DNA of 41,794 nt from Massilia norwichensis (GTDB lineage Bacteria; Pseudomonadota; Gammaproteobacteria; Burkholderiales; Burkholderiaceae_D), in assembly GCF_024753245.1 (NCBI RefSeq), contig NZ_JANUGX010000042.1, positions 1 through 41,794 of the forward strand. The letters run 5' to 3'. Shown piece by piece: positions 33,384 through 41,614 of this stretch; position 1 is the stretch's first letter; every line of letters starts with the position of its first letter. A program made the position numbers and the translations under genes. The notes under the pieces were generated by a model, which saw only the letters and a list, made by a program, of their open reading frames with translations, searched no databases and was not told the DNA's origin.

Positions 33384-34502
33384 TCAAAGGGTTGCGGGAA
33401 TCAGGACTTCGCCGCGCATGATCAGGCGCGCGGTGCGCAGCAGGGCCGCGCGGACTACCTGTTGCGGGTCGGAGGAATCGAGTGCGAGTTCGACGCTGAA
33501 TTCGCCGCTCGGATGCTCGACCGAGACGCGCCGTTCCAGCCCCTCGCCGGCCATTGCCAGGCCGTCGGTCACCGCGCCTTCGAGCACGCAGGCGGTAGCG
33601 ACCGTGACCGCGGCCAGCACGCCGATCGCGTCGTGGCAGACGTGCGGAATGAAGCAGCGGGTCGCGACCGTCCCGCCCTTGCGCGGCGGCGCGACCAGGC
33701 ACATCTTCGGGTAGCTCTTGGCACTGACGTCGCCCAGGCCCATCAGGTGGCCGGCAGCCAGGCGCAGGACTTCGAGCGTCGCCTTGAGTTGGGTATCGGC
33801 GTTCAGGGCGGCCACGCTTTCGTCGCCGCTGCGCCCGAGGTCGGCGGCGTGCAGCAGCACCATCGGCATGCCGTTGTCGATGCAGGTCACGTCCAGCGCC
33901 GCAGGGGCGCCGTCGACGTCCAGCGCGATGCGGTCGCGTACCCGGCCGGTGGGCAGCAAGCCGGCGCAGACCGAACCGGCGGTGTCGAGGAAGTTGATGG
34001 CAACCGGTGCCGCCGTGCCGGGCACGCCGTCGATGTGCGCCTCGCCGCCGTAGCGCAGCCTGCGGCCGGGCGTCTGCACCGTGACCTCGCACTGCATGCC
34101 GGTGTTGAGCGTGAGGATGCGCGCGCTGGTGCTGCCGTCCTGCAGCGGCAGCAGGCCGCGCTCCAGGGCGAAGGGCAGGACCGCGGCCAGCATGTTGCCG
34201 CAGTTCGGCGTCAGGTCCACCTGGTCGGAGGCCGGCTGCAGCTGGGCGAACAGGAAGTCCAGGTCGACGCCCGGCGTGGTGCTGGGACGGACGATGCCGG
34301 CCTTGCTGGTGAGCGGATGGGCGCCGCCCAGGCCGTCGATCTGGCGCGGGTCGGGCGAACCGAGCGCCGCCAGCAGCACGCGGTCGCGCGCGGCCGGGTC
34401 GGCAGGCAGGTCGGACTCGAGGAAGAAGGGACCGCGCGAGGTGCCCCCGCGCAGCAGCATGCAGGGGATGGCGCGCTGGTCGCTGTCGATATGCGTTGTC
34501 AT
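33384..34502 (-). CDS. galD: 4-Oxalomesaconate tautomerase (PrpF family)
   Basis: A 372-residue PrpF-like isomerase (diaminopimelate-epimerase fold). The start IPCMLLRGGTSRGPFFLESDLP, the LTPNCGNMLAA segment and SYPKMCLVAPP fit the GalD / LigU group. In gallate metabolism GalD interconverts the tautomers of 4-oxalomesaconate so that the hydratase can act. Here it is encoded between vanB and ligJ. LigU-type isomerisation of the double bond is an alternative. Ribosome binding site is weak, with vanB ending 16 bases upstream. Confidence 0.87.
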   Translation of the reverse strand: MTTHIDSDQRAIPCMLLRGGTSRGPFFLESDLPADPAARDRVLLAALGSPDPRQIDGLGGAHPLTSKAGIVRPSTTPGVDLDFLFAQLQPASDQVDLTPNCGNMLAAVLPFALERGLLPLQDGSTSARILTLNTGMQCEVTVQTPGRRLRYGGEAHIDGVPGTAAPVAINFLDTAGSVCAGLLPTGRVRDRIALDVDGAPAALDVTCIDNGMPMVLLHAADLGRSGDESVAALNADTQLKATLEVLRLAAGHLMGLGDVSAKSYPKMCLVAPPRKGGTVATRCFIPHVCHDAIGVLAAVTVATACVLEGAVTDGLAMAGEGLERRVSVEHPSGEFSVELALDSSDPQQVVRAALLRTARLIMRGEVLIPATL

Positions 34503-34518
34503 GAGCGTGTGCCTGCGT

Positions 34519-35469
34519 TTAAAGGTCGAGGACCAGCAGCTTGGTCCTGGCGCGCGAACAGCAGGGCATGAACTGGTCGTTGGCCGCGCGCTCCTCGTCG
34601 GTCAGGTAGAGGTCGCGGTGCTCGGGCACGCCGTCCAGCACGCGGGTCAGGCAGGTGCCGCAGACGCCCTCCTCGCAGGAATACGGCAGCTGGATGCCCT
34701 GCTCCGCCAGTACCCGGATCACCGAGCGCCCGGCCGGCACCGTGAACACCTGGCCGCTCGAGGCCAGCTTGACTTCGAAAGGCTGGTCGCCCGCGGTATC
34801 GATGGCGGCGCCGGCGAAGTACTCGACATGCAGTTGCGCGTCCGGCCAGCCGCGTTCGCGCGCCGCTGCCAGCACGTGCTCGATGAAGCCGGCCGGCCCG
34901 CAGACGTAGAGGTGGGTATCGGCCGGCGCCGCCAGCAAGGCCGGCAAGTCGAGCCGCTGCGCCGCGTCGCTGTCGTAATGGAAGTGCACCTGTTCCGCAA
35001 AGCTGGACGCCGCGATGCGTTCGCGGAAGGCGGCGCGCTCCGGCGAACGTGCGCAGTAGTGCATCTCGAACGCGGCGCCTTTCGCCGCCAGCGCTTCGGC
35101 CATGGCCAGCATGGGCGTGACGCCGATGCCGCCGGCCAGCAGCAGCGTGCGCGGCGCATCGACCAGCGGGAAGTGATTGCGCGGCACGCCAATCGTCAGT
35201 ACCGAGCCGGCGTGCACCGCGTCGTGCATCGCCGCCGAGCCGCCGCGCGAGCCGGGATCGCGCAGCACGCCGATCAGATAGCGCCGGGTTTCATGCGGCG
35301 CATTGCACAGCGAGTACTGGCGCACCAGTCCATCGCCGAGATGGACCTCGATGTGGGCGCCAGCCTCGAACGGCGGCAGCGGCGCCCCATCCACGCGCAC
35401 CAGTTCATAGCTGCAGATGCCCTCGGCCTCGCACACCTTGGCCGCGACGCGCACGTCGATCGTGCTCAT
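34519..35469 (-). CDS. vanB: Vanillate O-demethylase reductase subunit
   Basis: A 316-residue reductase of the phthalate dioxygenase reductase type: flavin-binding domain with RQYSLCN (about 50-56), NAD domain with LLAGGIGVTPML, and a C-terminal plant-type [2Fe-2S] cluster CEEGVCGTC with the distant Cys in MPCC. It passes electrons from NADH to the VanA oxygenase. The ATG overlaps the vanA stop (ATGA), so expression is tightly linked. Length is normal for VanB. Confidence 0.93.
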   Translation of the reverse strand: MSTIDVRVAAKVCEAEGICSYELVRVDGAPLPPFEAGAHIEVHLGDGLVRQYSLCNAPHETRRYLIGVLRDPGSRGGSAAMHDAVHAGSVLTIGVPRNHFPLVDAPRTLLLAGGIGVTPMLAMAEALAAKGAAFEMHYCARSPERAAFRERIAASSFAEQVHFHYDSDAAQRLDLPALLAAPADTHLYVCGPAGFIEHVLAAARERGWPDAQLHVEYFAGAAIDTAGDQPFEVKLASSGQVFTVPAGRSVIRVLAEQGIQLPYSCEEGVCGTCLTRVLDGVPEHRDLYLTDEERAANDQFMPCCSRARTKLLVLDL

Positions 35470-36509
35470 GCGGCCTCCTGCGCCGCGCCTTCGCGCGCCA
35501 GCCAGGTATCGATGATCCGGCGCGACTGCACGCCGCCGGCATCGATGTTCAGCATCAGCAGGCGGCGCTCTGGATGGCGCAGGATGTTCTGCTGCTGGCG
35601 TTCGAGCATGTCGCGGTCTTCGCCGAAGATCTTGCCCTGCCCTTCGCGGATTTTGGCGGTCAACGCCGCGTCCTCCGGCTGGAAGTTGCGCGCCATGCCC
35701 CAGAAATACCAGTGCGAGGTCTCGGTTTCGGGCGTGATGAAGTCGACCACCACGCTCGACACCTTGTGCGCCGGGTCGGCGCGGTAGCCGCCTTTGCCGG
35801 CGTGCGCCACCCCGACTTCGATCATCACGTGGCTCGGGGCGCTGAAGCGGCAGATCTGCCAGCGGTCCACCGGCACATCGCCATCCAGGCCGTTCCAGGT
35901 CAGGGCCGCGCGCCAGAACGGCGGCGCGCCGACATTGTCCATGAAGCGGCTGGTCACCACCTGCTCGCCCTCGACCCTGGTCGTCACCGGCGCCTCGTCG
36001 ATCTCCTTTTGGCCGATGCTCGAGGCATGCACATAGGTCTCGTGGGTCAGGTCCATCAGGTTGTCGATCATGAGGCGGTAGTCGCAGTGGATGTGATACA
36101 GCCCGCCGCCGTAGGCCCAGCCGGGATTGTCGGCCCACTCGAGGTGGTGGATGGCGGCGGGATCGGCCTTGTCTTTCGCGCCGGGCCAGACCCAGATGAA
36201 GCCGTAACGCTCTTCCACCGGATAACTGCGAATGCACGGAAAGCCGCGCACGCGCTGGCCCGGCATGGCGATGGTCTTGCCTTCGCAACCCATCTCGAGG
36301 CCGTGATAGCCGCACACCAGCTTGCCGTCGCGGACGAAGCCGAGCGAGAGCGGCGCGCCGCGGTGCGGGCAGAAATCCTCCACCGCGGCGACCTTGCCGC
36401 CCTCGCCCCGGTAGAACACGATTTTCTCGCCGCAGATCTGGCGGCCCAGCGGCCCCTCCGCGATCTCGTCCGGGGTGCAGGCCACGTACCATGCGTTTTT
36501 CGGGAACAT
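35466..36509 (-). CDS. vanA: Vanillate O-demethylase oxygenase subunit
   Basis: A 347-residue Rieske non-haem iron oxygenase. Rieske ligands are Cys47-x-His49 and Cys66-x2-His69. The mononuclear iron site shows in NLMDLTHETYVHASS. The N-terminal sequence MFPKNAWYVACTPDEIAEGPLG is very close to known VanA. I chose the ATG at 36509 for its AAGGAG ribosome binding site. VanAB demethylates vanillate, and in pseudomonads also 3-O-methylgallate and syringate. Placement at the head of a gallate operon, not a protocatechuate one, suggests that methylated gallates are the main substrates here. This is an inference. Confidence 0.93.
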   Translation of the reverse strand: MFPKNAWYVACTPDEIAEGPLGRQICGEKIVFYRGEGGKVAAVEDFCPHRGAPLSLGFVRDGKLVCGYHGLEMGCEGKTIAMPGQRVRGFPCIRSYPVEERYGFIWVWPGAKDKADPAAIHHLEWADNPGWAYGGGLYHIHCDYRLMIDNLMDLTHETYVHASSIGQKEIDEAPVTTRVEGEQVVTSRFMDNVGAPPFWRAALTWNGLDGDVPVDRWQICRFSAPSHVMIEVGVAHAGKGGYRADPAHKVSSVVVDFITPETETSHWYFWGMARNFQPEDAALTAKIREGQGKIFGEDRDMLERQQQNILRHPERRLLMLNIDAGGVQSRRIIDTWLAREGAAQEAA

Positions 36510-36550
36510 GCTTGTCTCCTTCATTGTTTCCACTTCAGGTGCCGCCGAAT

Positions 36551-36566
36551 ATTCAGTACACTGAAT
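36551..36566. promoter_or_regulatory. Perfect MarR-type palindrome between vanA and marR
   Basis: ATTCAGT and ACTGAAT are perfect arms around a central AC, in the 83 bases between the divergent vanA and marR genes. A-T rich promoter-like sequence (TTTATAAAAATAT) follows on the marR side. This is the expected kind of operator for the adjacent MarR regulator, which would then control the gallate operon and itself. Confidence 0.78.
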
Positions 36567-36592
36567 GTTTATAAAAATATCGCCCCGCATAC

Positions 36593-37072
36593 ATGACCAC
36601 CGACCACGACCGCCACCTGCTCGACCCCCATGGCCAACCGGGCCACCTGCTGCGCCGCGCCCAGCAAATCTCGGTCTCGCTGTTCTACGACGAACTGGGC
36701 GACGCGCTGACGCCGGTCCAATACGCGATCCTCGGCCTGCTGGCGCTGCATCCCGGCATCGACCAGGTCTCGCTGGCGGGCCTGGCGGCGGTCGACACCT
36801 CGACCGGCGCCACCGTCTGCGCCCGCCTCGAAGAGAAAGGCCTGCTCGAGCGCAAGATCCTCCCGCACAACCGACGCCAGCGCGCGCTCACCATCACGCC
36901 CGAAGGCGCGCGGCTGCTGGCCAGCCTGGAAGCCGGCGCCCTGCGCCTGCGCGAACGCCTGCTTGCGCCGCTCACGCCGGCCGAACAGCACAGCTTCATG
37001 AACTTGCTGTCCAAGCTGGTGCGTGAAAATAACGAGCAGAGCCGGGCTCCCCTGTCCATGCCAGGGACTTGA
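36593..37072 (+). CDS. MarR-family regulator of the gallate operon
   Basis: A 159-residue MarR protein with a winged helix: SLAGLAAVDTSTGATVCARLEEKGLLERK carries the recognition helix and wing. It is divergent from vanA over 83 bases that hold a perfect palindrome. Related regulators respond to phenolic acids or their CoA thioesters and release the DNA. I infer repression of the operon 36509-29161, relieved by gallate, 3-O-methylgallate or vanillate. Confidence 0.87.
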   Translation: MTTDHDRHLLDPHGQPGHLLRRAQQISVSLFYDELGDALTPVQYAILGLLALHPGIDQVSLAGLAAVDTSTGATVCARLEEKGLLERKILPHNRRQRALTITPEGARLLASLEAGALRLRERLLAPLTPAEQHSFMNLLSKLVRENNEQSRAPLSMPGT

Positions 37073-37108
37073 GCGCCGCAGCCTCGGATCCGGACCGGCG
37101 CCTTGCCC

Positions 37109-37285
37109 TCATTCGTCCGGCGCTGCCGGCTCGGCACCGCGCCCGCAGCGGTCCGTCCATTCGAACCAGGTGCAGAGCGGATTGCCGCCGTACAGCACGA
37201 CGGGACAGAAGGTGGCGAGACCGCAGCCCAGGATCAGAAGCTGCAGTTCCAGGACCGATTCGAACGCGGAAATCAGATTCGGCAT
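37109..37285 (-). CDS. Small hydrophobic ORF, 58 residues
   Basis: Starts MPNLISAFESVLELQLLILG with an AAAGG sequence 7 bases upstream. One hydrophobic helix (about 8-30) contains Cys residues, followed by a short tail with WFEWTDRCGRG. No family is recognised. It is convergent with marR and separated by 36 bases. The ribosome binding site and coding-like composition support it, but a chance ORF is possible. The 211 bases to its right show no gene; a 5-bp hairpin with a T-run (37318-37340) is a weak terminator candidate. Confidence 0.45.
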   Translation of the reverse strand: MPNLISAFESVLELQLLILGCGLATFCPVVLYGGNPLCTWFEWTDRCGRGAEPAAPDE

Positions 37286-37496
37286 GATGGGCCTTTCTCG
37301 TGTTGCCACTGCACACCACGGCGATGAGCCGTCTGTTTTTATTGTTCGCTAAGTCCCATCATAAGAACATCGGCGCCGTACTAGAAATCATATTTTTCGT
37401 TGCGAGGCATCGATAAAACCGATTGCTGCGATTTCGCGCAGCTTGACCTGGCACGGCCTGCGAGTCCGGGTTTCCCGTGCCGGATTGAATCGCCGA

Positions 37497-38312
37497 TTAC
37501 ATCAGTTTTTCTTCAGCGGCCTGATAAACGGTTTTTACCCTTGGCTGAAAACCGAGGCTGCGTGCAAGCGATCCATCGACGTGGAGATGCCACGGATTTT
37601 CCAGTGGTGCGGACGATGGCGGCAGCGATTCGCCAACCAGGGCTGCCAGCTCGTAAATCGAGGTCGGCGCCTCATCGGCAATATTGACGATGCGGCGGTC
37701 GAACCTGCCGCTCAAAGCAAGTTGCACCGCTGTGGCGATGTCGCGGTGGTGGATGGTGCTGATTTTTTTGGCCGGATGCCATTGGCCGGCGAGCGCATGC
37801 TTGGGCAAGGCGTCGAGATGACCGTCCCCGTCGCCATAGACGAATGGAAAGCGCAGGATGGCCCAATCGAGCCCGCTTTCCCTTAACGCTTTTTCGGCCG
37901 CCACCTTGCTGGCCGGATAGGCATGCAGCGGATCGACGGGATCGTCCTCGCGCCCGGGGTGGCTGTTGTTGGCGTCGTAGACGTTGCTGGTACTCGCGAG
38001 CACGAAACGGGCCTGTGGCGCATGGGCTTGCGCCGCGGCGATCAGGTTGCGCGTGCCATCGACATTGGTCTTCCAGATCAGATCGGTGTCCTGCGAGCGG
38101 AAGACGGCGGCAAGATGAACGATGTCCGAGACGCCTTCCACCGCCCGGGCGAGCGTCGGCGGGTCGAAAAGCTCGCCTGCCACCGGCGTGACGCCGGCAG
38201 GCAGCGCTTTGTCGCCGCGCACCAGAGCACGGCAATCGATCCCTGCCGCGACCAGGCGGGGAAGCAGTCGGGCCCCTACCAATCCGGTCACGCCTGTCAG
38301 CAAGACTGTCAT
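37497..38312 (-). CDS. NAD(P)-dependent epimerase/reductase (extended SDR)
   Basis: A 271-residue Rossmann protein with GVTGLVG nucleotide-binding motif at 7-13 and catalytic Tyr/Lys in YPASK, preceded by STSNVYD with the conserved Ser. Typical of the extended short-chain dehydrogenase/epimerase class; substrate unknown. It starts 3 bases after the MarR stop on the same strand, so it is the second gene of a marR-SDR operon and is likely controlled by that regulator. Confidence 0.86.
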   Translation of the reverse strand: MTVLLTGVTGLVGARLLPRLVAAGIDCRALVRGDKALPAGVTPVAGELFDPPTLARAVEGVSDIVHLAAVFRSQDTDLIWKTNVDGTRNLIAAAQAHAPQARFVLASTSNVYDANNSHPGREDDPVDPLHAYPASKVAAEKALRESGLDWAILRFPFVYGDGDGHLDALPKHALAGQWHPAKKISTIHHRDIATAVQLALSGRFDRRIVNIADEAPTSIYELAALVGESLPPSSAPLENPWHLHVDGSLARSLGFQPRVKTVYQAAEEKLM

Positions 38313-38315
38313 TTG

Positions 38316-38768
38316 TCAGCTCCTGTCGATGATGTTTTCGAGTCGTTCGGTCGCGCTCTGGAGAACCTGAATCGCGCCGGCGATGGCGGCTTCATCCATG
38401 TCTTCGAACGCGGTATCGTGGATGGCCGTCAGATCGGGCAAGGCCTGCCAGAGCTCCTCACCCGCGTCTGTCAGGCGCAGCAGCTTCTGCCTCTGATCGA
38501 CGCGGTCCGGCACCTGTTCGACCAGCCCTTTGCGGACCAGTACGGCAACGATCGCGCTGAGCGTTGCGCGCTCGACCTGGAGCGCCTTCACCAGGTCGCG
38601 TTGCATGGTCGGGCCGACGTTTTTAAGGCGGTGCAAGATGTACCACTGCGTCGTTCCCAGGTCGTAGGGGCGCAGCATTGCCTCCATCGCGGCGCGACCC
38701 GCGAGGTAGCATCGTTTTGTCCAGAAAGCTAGAGCACTGGAATCTGCTTGGGTATATTTGTCAGCCAC
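38316..38768 (-). CDS. MarR-family regulator, GTG start, possibly leaderless
   Basis: A 150-residue MarR protein: N-terminal helix LAFWTKRCYLAGRAAMEAMLRPYDLGTTQWYILHRL, then the winged helix with ALQVERATLSAIVAVLVRKGLVEQ. The first in-frame start is GTG at 38768. No ribosome binding site precedes it, and the predicted transcription start falls at the same position, so the mRNA may be leaderless. A perfect palindrome overlaps the -10 and the start codon, which predicts autorepression. The next Met is 27 codons later and would remove the N-terminal dimerisation helix, so I keep the GTG. Confidence 0.8.
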   Translation of the reverse strand: MADKYTQADSSALAFWTKRCYLAGRAAMEAMLRPYDLGTTQWYILHRLKNVGPTMQRDLVKALQVERATLSAIVAVLVRKGLVEQVPDRVDQRQKLLRLTDAGEELWQALPDLTAIHDTAFEDMDEAAIAGAIQVLQSATERLENIIDRS

Positions 38769-38803
38769 CTAACAATGATGTTAGGCGCCATACAAAATGT
38801 CAA
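38768..38803 (-). promoter_or_regulatory. Promoter and self-operator of marR-SDR operon
   Basis: On the minus strand: perfect -35 TTGACA (complement of 38798-38803), 17-bp spacer, -10 CATCAT (complement of 38775-38780). The palindrome CCTAAC-N6-GTTAGG (38768-38785) covers the -10 and the predicted start. A dimeric repressor such as the MarR protein encoded immediately downstream would occlude polymerase. Confidence 0.75.
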
Positions 38804-38905
38804 GCGTTTGAACCTGACACCGCCTCAGGCGTTCGCTTGGGGCATCGATATCAGGCGTCTGGCGTAGCGGTATAAAAAAGCGCGATGGTTCGAGAAAACG
38901 ATCGC

Positions 38906-40363
38906 TCAAGTTTTCGCAGAACCGGCCGCGCCCTGACTCTGCTCGTCATGCCAACCACCGCCAAGCGCCTTATACAAGGACACTGTCGCCTGCAGACGCT
39001 TGAGTTTCAATATCCCGATATCGTTCTGCACGTCCGACAAGGCGCGCTGCGTATCGAGGACCGTCATCAAGTCTTCGGCCCCGGCCTTATATCGGATTTC
39101 CGCCAGATCGTAGGCCTGGCGCGCCTCCTCCAGTTCGGTCGTTTTCAGGCGCCGTTGTTCATCCAGGCTGCGGATCTGGCCCAGGGCCGTATCCACTTCG
39201 GACAAAGCGGCAATCACCGTCGCCCGATACATCTGGATCAATTCCTGTTTTCGGGCGACGGCCAAGTCCTGCTCCCGCTTCAGACGGCCGCCATCGAAAA
39301 TCGGCGCCATCAGCGAGGCACTGACATTGGCGAGCAGGTTAGGCGCGTTGAGCAGCGACAGCAAGGCGCTGCTTTGCGCACCCATCGCGCCGGTAAGGTT
39401 GATGCTGGGGAAGAGGTTGGCCCGAGCCACGGCGACATTCGCATCGGCGGCCGCCAGACTCGCCTCGGCGCGGCGGATATCGGGCCGGCGCGACAGGAGC
39501 TCGGACGGCACGCCCGGGGACACTTCGGGCAAGGTGATCGTGTCCAGCCCCTGCTCGCCGACGGAGAAGGTCTGCGGCGTTTTGCCGAGCAGGATGGCCA
39601 AGGCCGCCTGCGCTTCGCGCTCCTGCTGCATCAGCTCGGGGATCGCCGATTTCTGCTGCGCCACGGCGGAGCGCTGGCGTGCCAGGTCGAGCGATGAGGC
39701 GGCGCCTGCGCGCTTTTGCGCCTCCACCAGGGTCAGGACATGCTCGGCATTCGCAACGTGCCCGCGCGCGACAGCAATGCGGTCGCGCAGCGACAATATT
39801 TGCAGATAGGTCGAGACGATGCCGCTGGTGACCGTCAATGCCACGGTTTGGCGATCGAAGCGGTTGGCCTCCAGCGACGCTTCCGCGGACGCCACCCCCG
39901 CCTTGTTCTTGCCCCAGAAATCGACTTCGTAAGAAACCAGCAAGCCGCTGTCGGCGGAGGTACTCGCACCGCCCCGCCTGATCGGTACCGAGCGGCTTGC
40001 GTCGCTGTAAAAGCTCGCAGTGGGCAGCAGCGACACGCCGGCAATGCGCGCCTCGGCTTCGGCCTGCCGCACGCGCGCGAGTGCGCCCGCGAGCTCCAGA
40101 TTATTGGACTGGCCTTCATCGACCAGATGCGTCAGTTCGGGGCTGCCAAATCGCTGCCACCAATGCTTGTCGGGCCACTCCTGGTGGTTCGCCGTTTCGC
40201 CGAGAGTCCAGGCGGCAGGCACATCGACCTTGGGCGGCGGCTCCACGATGGGCGCACGGCTGGCGCAGCCGCTCAGGATGGCGCACGCCAGGCCGAGCAG
40301 AAGCGCCGATGCTGCCGGCCTGCGGCGAAATGCCGGCTTCGGAAGGGAATGTGTCATCTGCAT
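38906..40363 (-). CDS. Outer-membrane efflux factor (NodT-type lipoprotein)
   Basis: A 485-residue TolC-like outer-membrane factor with a lipoprotein signal and lipobox LSGC. The sequence has two repeats of the OEP family, with long helices rich in Ala, Gln and Arg (ARVRQAEAEARIAG; RQRSAVAQQKSAIPELMQQ) and the LLSRRPDIRRAEA segment typical of the NodT group. It forms the exit duct of a tripartite pump. It begins 3 bases after the stop of the adaptor gene. Start may be Met at 40363 or the next at 40357. No inner-membrane pump gene is adjacent. Confidence 0.9.
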   Translation of the reverse strand: MQMTHSLPKPAFRRRPAASALLLGLACAILSGCASRAPIVEPPPKVDVPAAWTLGETANHQEWPDKHWWQRFGSPELTHLVDEGQSNNLELAGALARVRQAEAEARIAGVSLLPTASFYSDASRSVPIRRGGASTSADSGLLVSYEVDFWGKNKAGVASAEASLEANRFDRQTVALTVTSGIVSTYLQILSLRDRIAVARGHVANAEHVLTLVEAQKRAGAASSLDLARQRSAVAQQKSAIPELMQQEREAQAALAILLGKTPQTFSVGEQGLDTITLPEVSPGVPSELLSRRPDIRRAEASLAAADANVAVARANLFPSINLTGAMGAQSSALLSLLNAPNLLANVSASLMAPIFDGGRLKREQDLAVARKQELIQMYRATVIAALSEVDTALGQIRSLDEQRRLKTTELEEARQAYDLAEIRYKAGAEDLMTVLDTQRALSDVQNDIGILKLKRLQATVSLYKALGGGWHDEQSQGAAGSAKT

Positions 40364-40366
40364 GCC

Positions 40367-41614
40367 TCAGGAGCCCGATGCCACAGCCGGCGTCGTTCCT
40401 GCATCGGCGGCGGCCGGCATCGCAAGCACATCGGGCACGGGACCGACCAGCACCTTGTCGCCTTCGGCCAAGCCCGAAAGGATCTGGACCTGTTGCGCAT
40501 TGCGCAGTCCAAGCTTTACCTTGCGGGCACTCACGCGCTGGGCGGCGTCGACGACCTTAAGCTTGTACAGGCCGTCTTCGTCCGGCGTCCCCAGGCAATT
40601 TGCCGGCAGCAGCAGCGCATCGCGCGCCTGTGCGACAACGAACTGCACCTGCGCACTCATGCCGCTCATCAGTTCGTGATCCGGATTCTTGACCTCGAAC
40701 AGGACAATATAAAAGGCTTGCTTGCCCTGCTCGCCCGTGCCGTCGGCCGGGATGGGAATGACCTGGCGCAGCTTGCCCGACCAGCGTTTGCCGGGATAGC
40801 CGGGGGTTGTGAAGCTCGCTGCCATACCGGTCCGCAAGCGCGTCACATCGTCTTCCGCAACGCGCGCAGCCACCGTCATTTCCGACAGGTCGGCAATCCG
40901 GAGCAAGGGCGCGGCTGCTTGCGCGGTGCTCAGCATTTGTCCCGGGCGCGCGGCCAGCGACACCACGGTTCCGGCAATCGACGACCTGACCATCGTTTTC
41001 TGGCGCGCTTCCTCATCGATTTTCAGGGTCGCCTCGAGTTCGTGGATCTGCGCGGTGATCGAATCGACGCGCGCGCTTGCCGAGGACGCGTTCATGCGCG
41101 CCGATTCGAAGGCTTCCTCGCGGGTGGCGTTCTGCGCTTTCAGTTGCGTCTGCCGCTTGAACTGGAGCTGGGCGAACTCGAGTTGTGCGCGCTGGTCGGT
41201 GAGTTCGGCCTGCAGCCGGGCCATCTGGGCGCGATTGCTTTCGACTTTGGCCGGCTGTTGGGTCGGGGTGATTTCGAGCAGAGCCTGGTCGGCCTTGACC
41301 GTGTCGCCGATGGATACCAGGACGTCTTTCACCTGTCCGCCGATCTGGGGATAGATGTCGGCCCATTTACGGAGTTGAAGCTTGCCGCTTGCCTCGACGG
41401 TTTGCTGGATGTCGCCGCGATGCGCGGTGACGGTGTCCAGCTTGAGCTGTGCGGCTGGAGCGGCGGGCGCCGCCGACTTGTTCGCTTGTGCGAACGCCGG
41501 ATTGGCGCCCAGCACGGCGGCCAGCGACAGGAGCGCCGCAGCCACGGCACGGGAGGATGCACGGTACGTGCGATCGGCCACTGGGGAAGTGAGGTCTTGT
41601 CGATCCGCAGCCAT
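40367..41614 (-). CDS. Periplasmic adaptor protein (MacA/HlyD type)
   Basis: A 415-residue membrane-fusion protein. A signal-like hydrophobic segment (AVAAALLSLAAVLGANPAFAQA) is followed by a split biotinyl-lipoyl domain (VEASGKLQLRKWADIYPQIGGQVKDVLVSIGDTVKADQALLEI and the matching second half near 210-240), a long helical hairpin (about 100-200) and beta-barrel domains. It resembles MacA, which normally works with the ABC pump MacB. Here it is directly followed by the outer-membrane factor and no pump gene lies between or just upstream. A -10-like TATACT (complement of 41638-41643) lies upstream. Confidence 0.87.
   Translation of the reverse strand: MAADRQDLTSPVADRTYRASSRAVAAALLSLAAVLGANPAFAQANKSAAPAAPAAQLKLDTVTAHRGDIQQTVEASGKLQLRKWADIYPQIGGQVKDVLVSIGDTVKADQALLEITPTQQPAKVESNRAQMARLQAELTDQRAQLEFAQLQFKRQTQLKAQNATREEAFESARMNASSASARVDSITAQIHELEATLKIDEEARQKTMVRSSIAGTVVSLAARPGQMLSTAQAAAPLLRIADLSEMTVAARVAEDDVTRLRTGMAASFTTPGYPGKRWSGKLRQVIPIPADGTGEQGKQAFYIVLFEVKNPDHELMSGMSAQVQFVVAQARDALLLPANCLGTPDEDGLYKLKVVDAAQRVSARKVKLGLRNAQQVQILSGLAEGDKVLVGPVPDVLAMPAAADAGTTPAVASGS

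Noticed and set aside
37318..37340. Strong terminator for marR
   Set aside because: Stem is only 5 bp, and a leftward small ORF lies between it and marR. I keep it only as a weak candidate.
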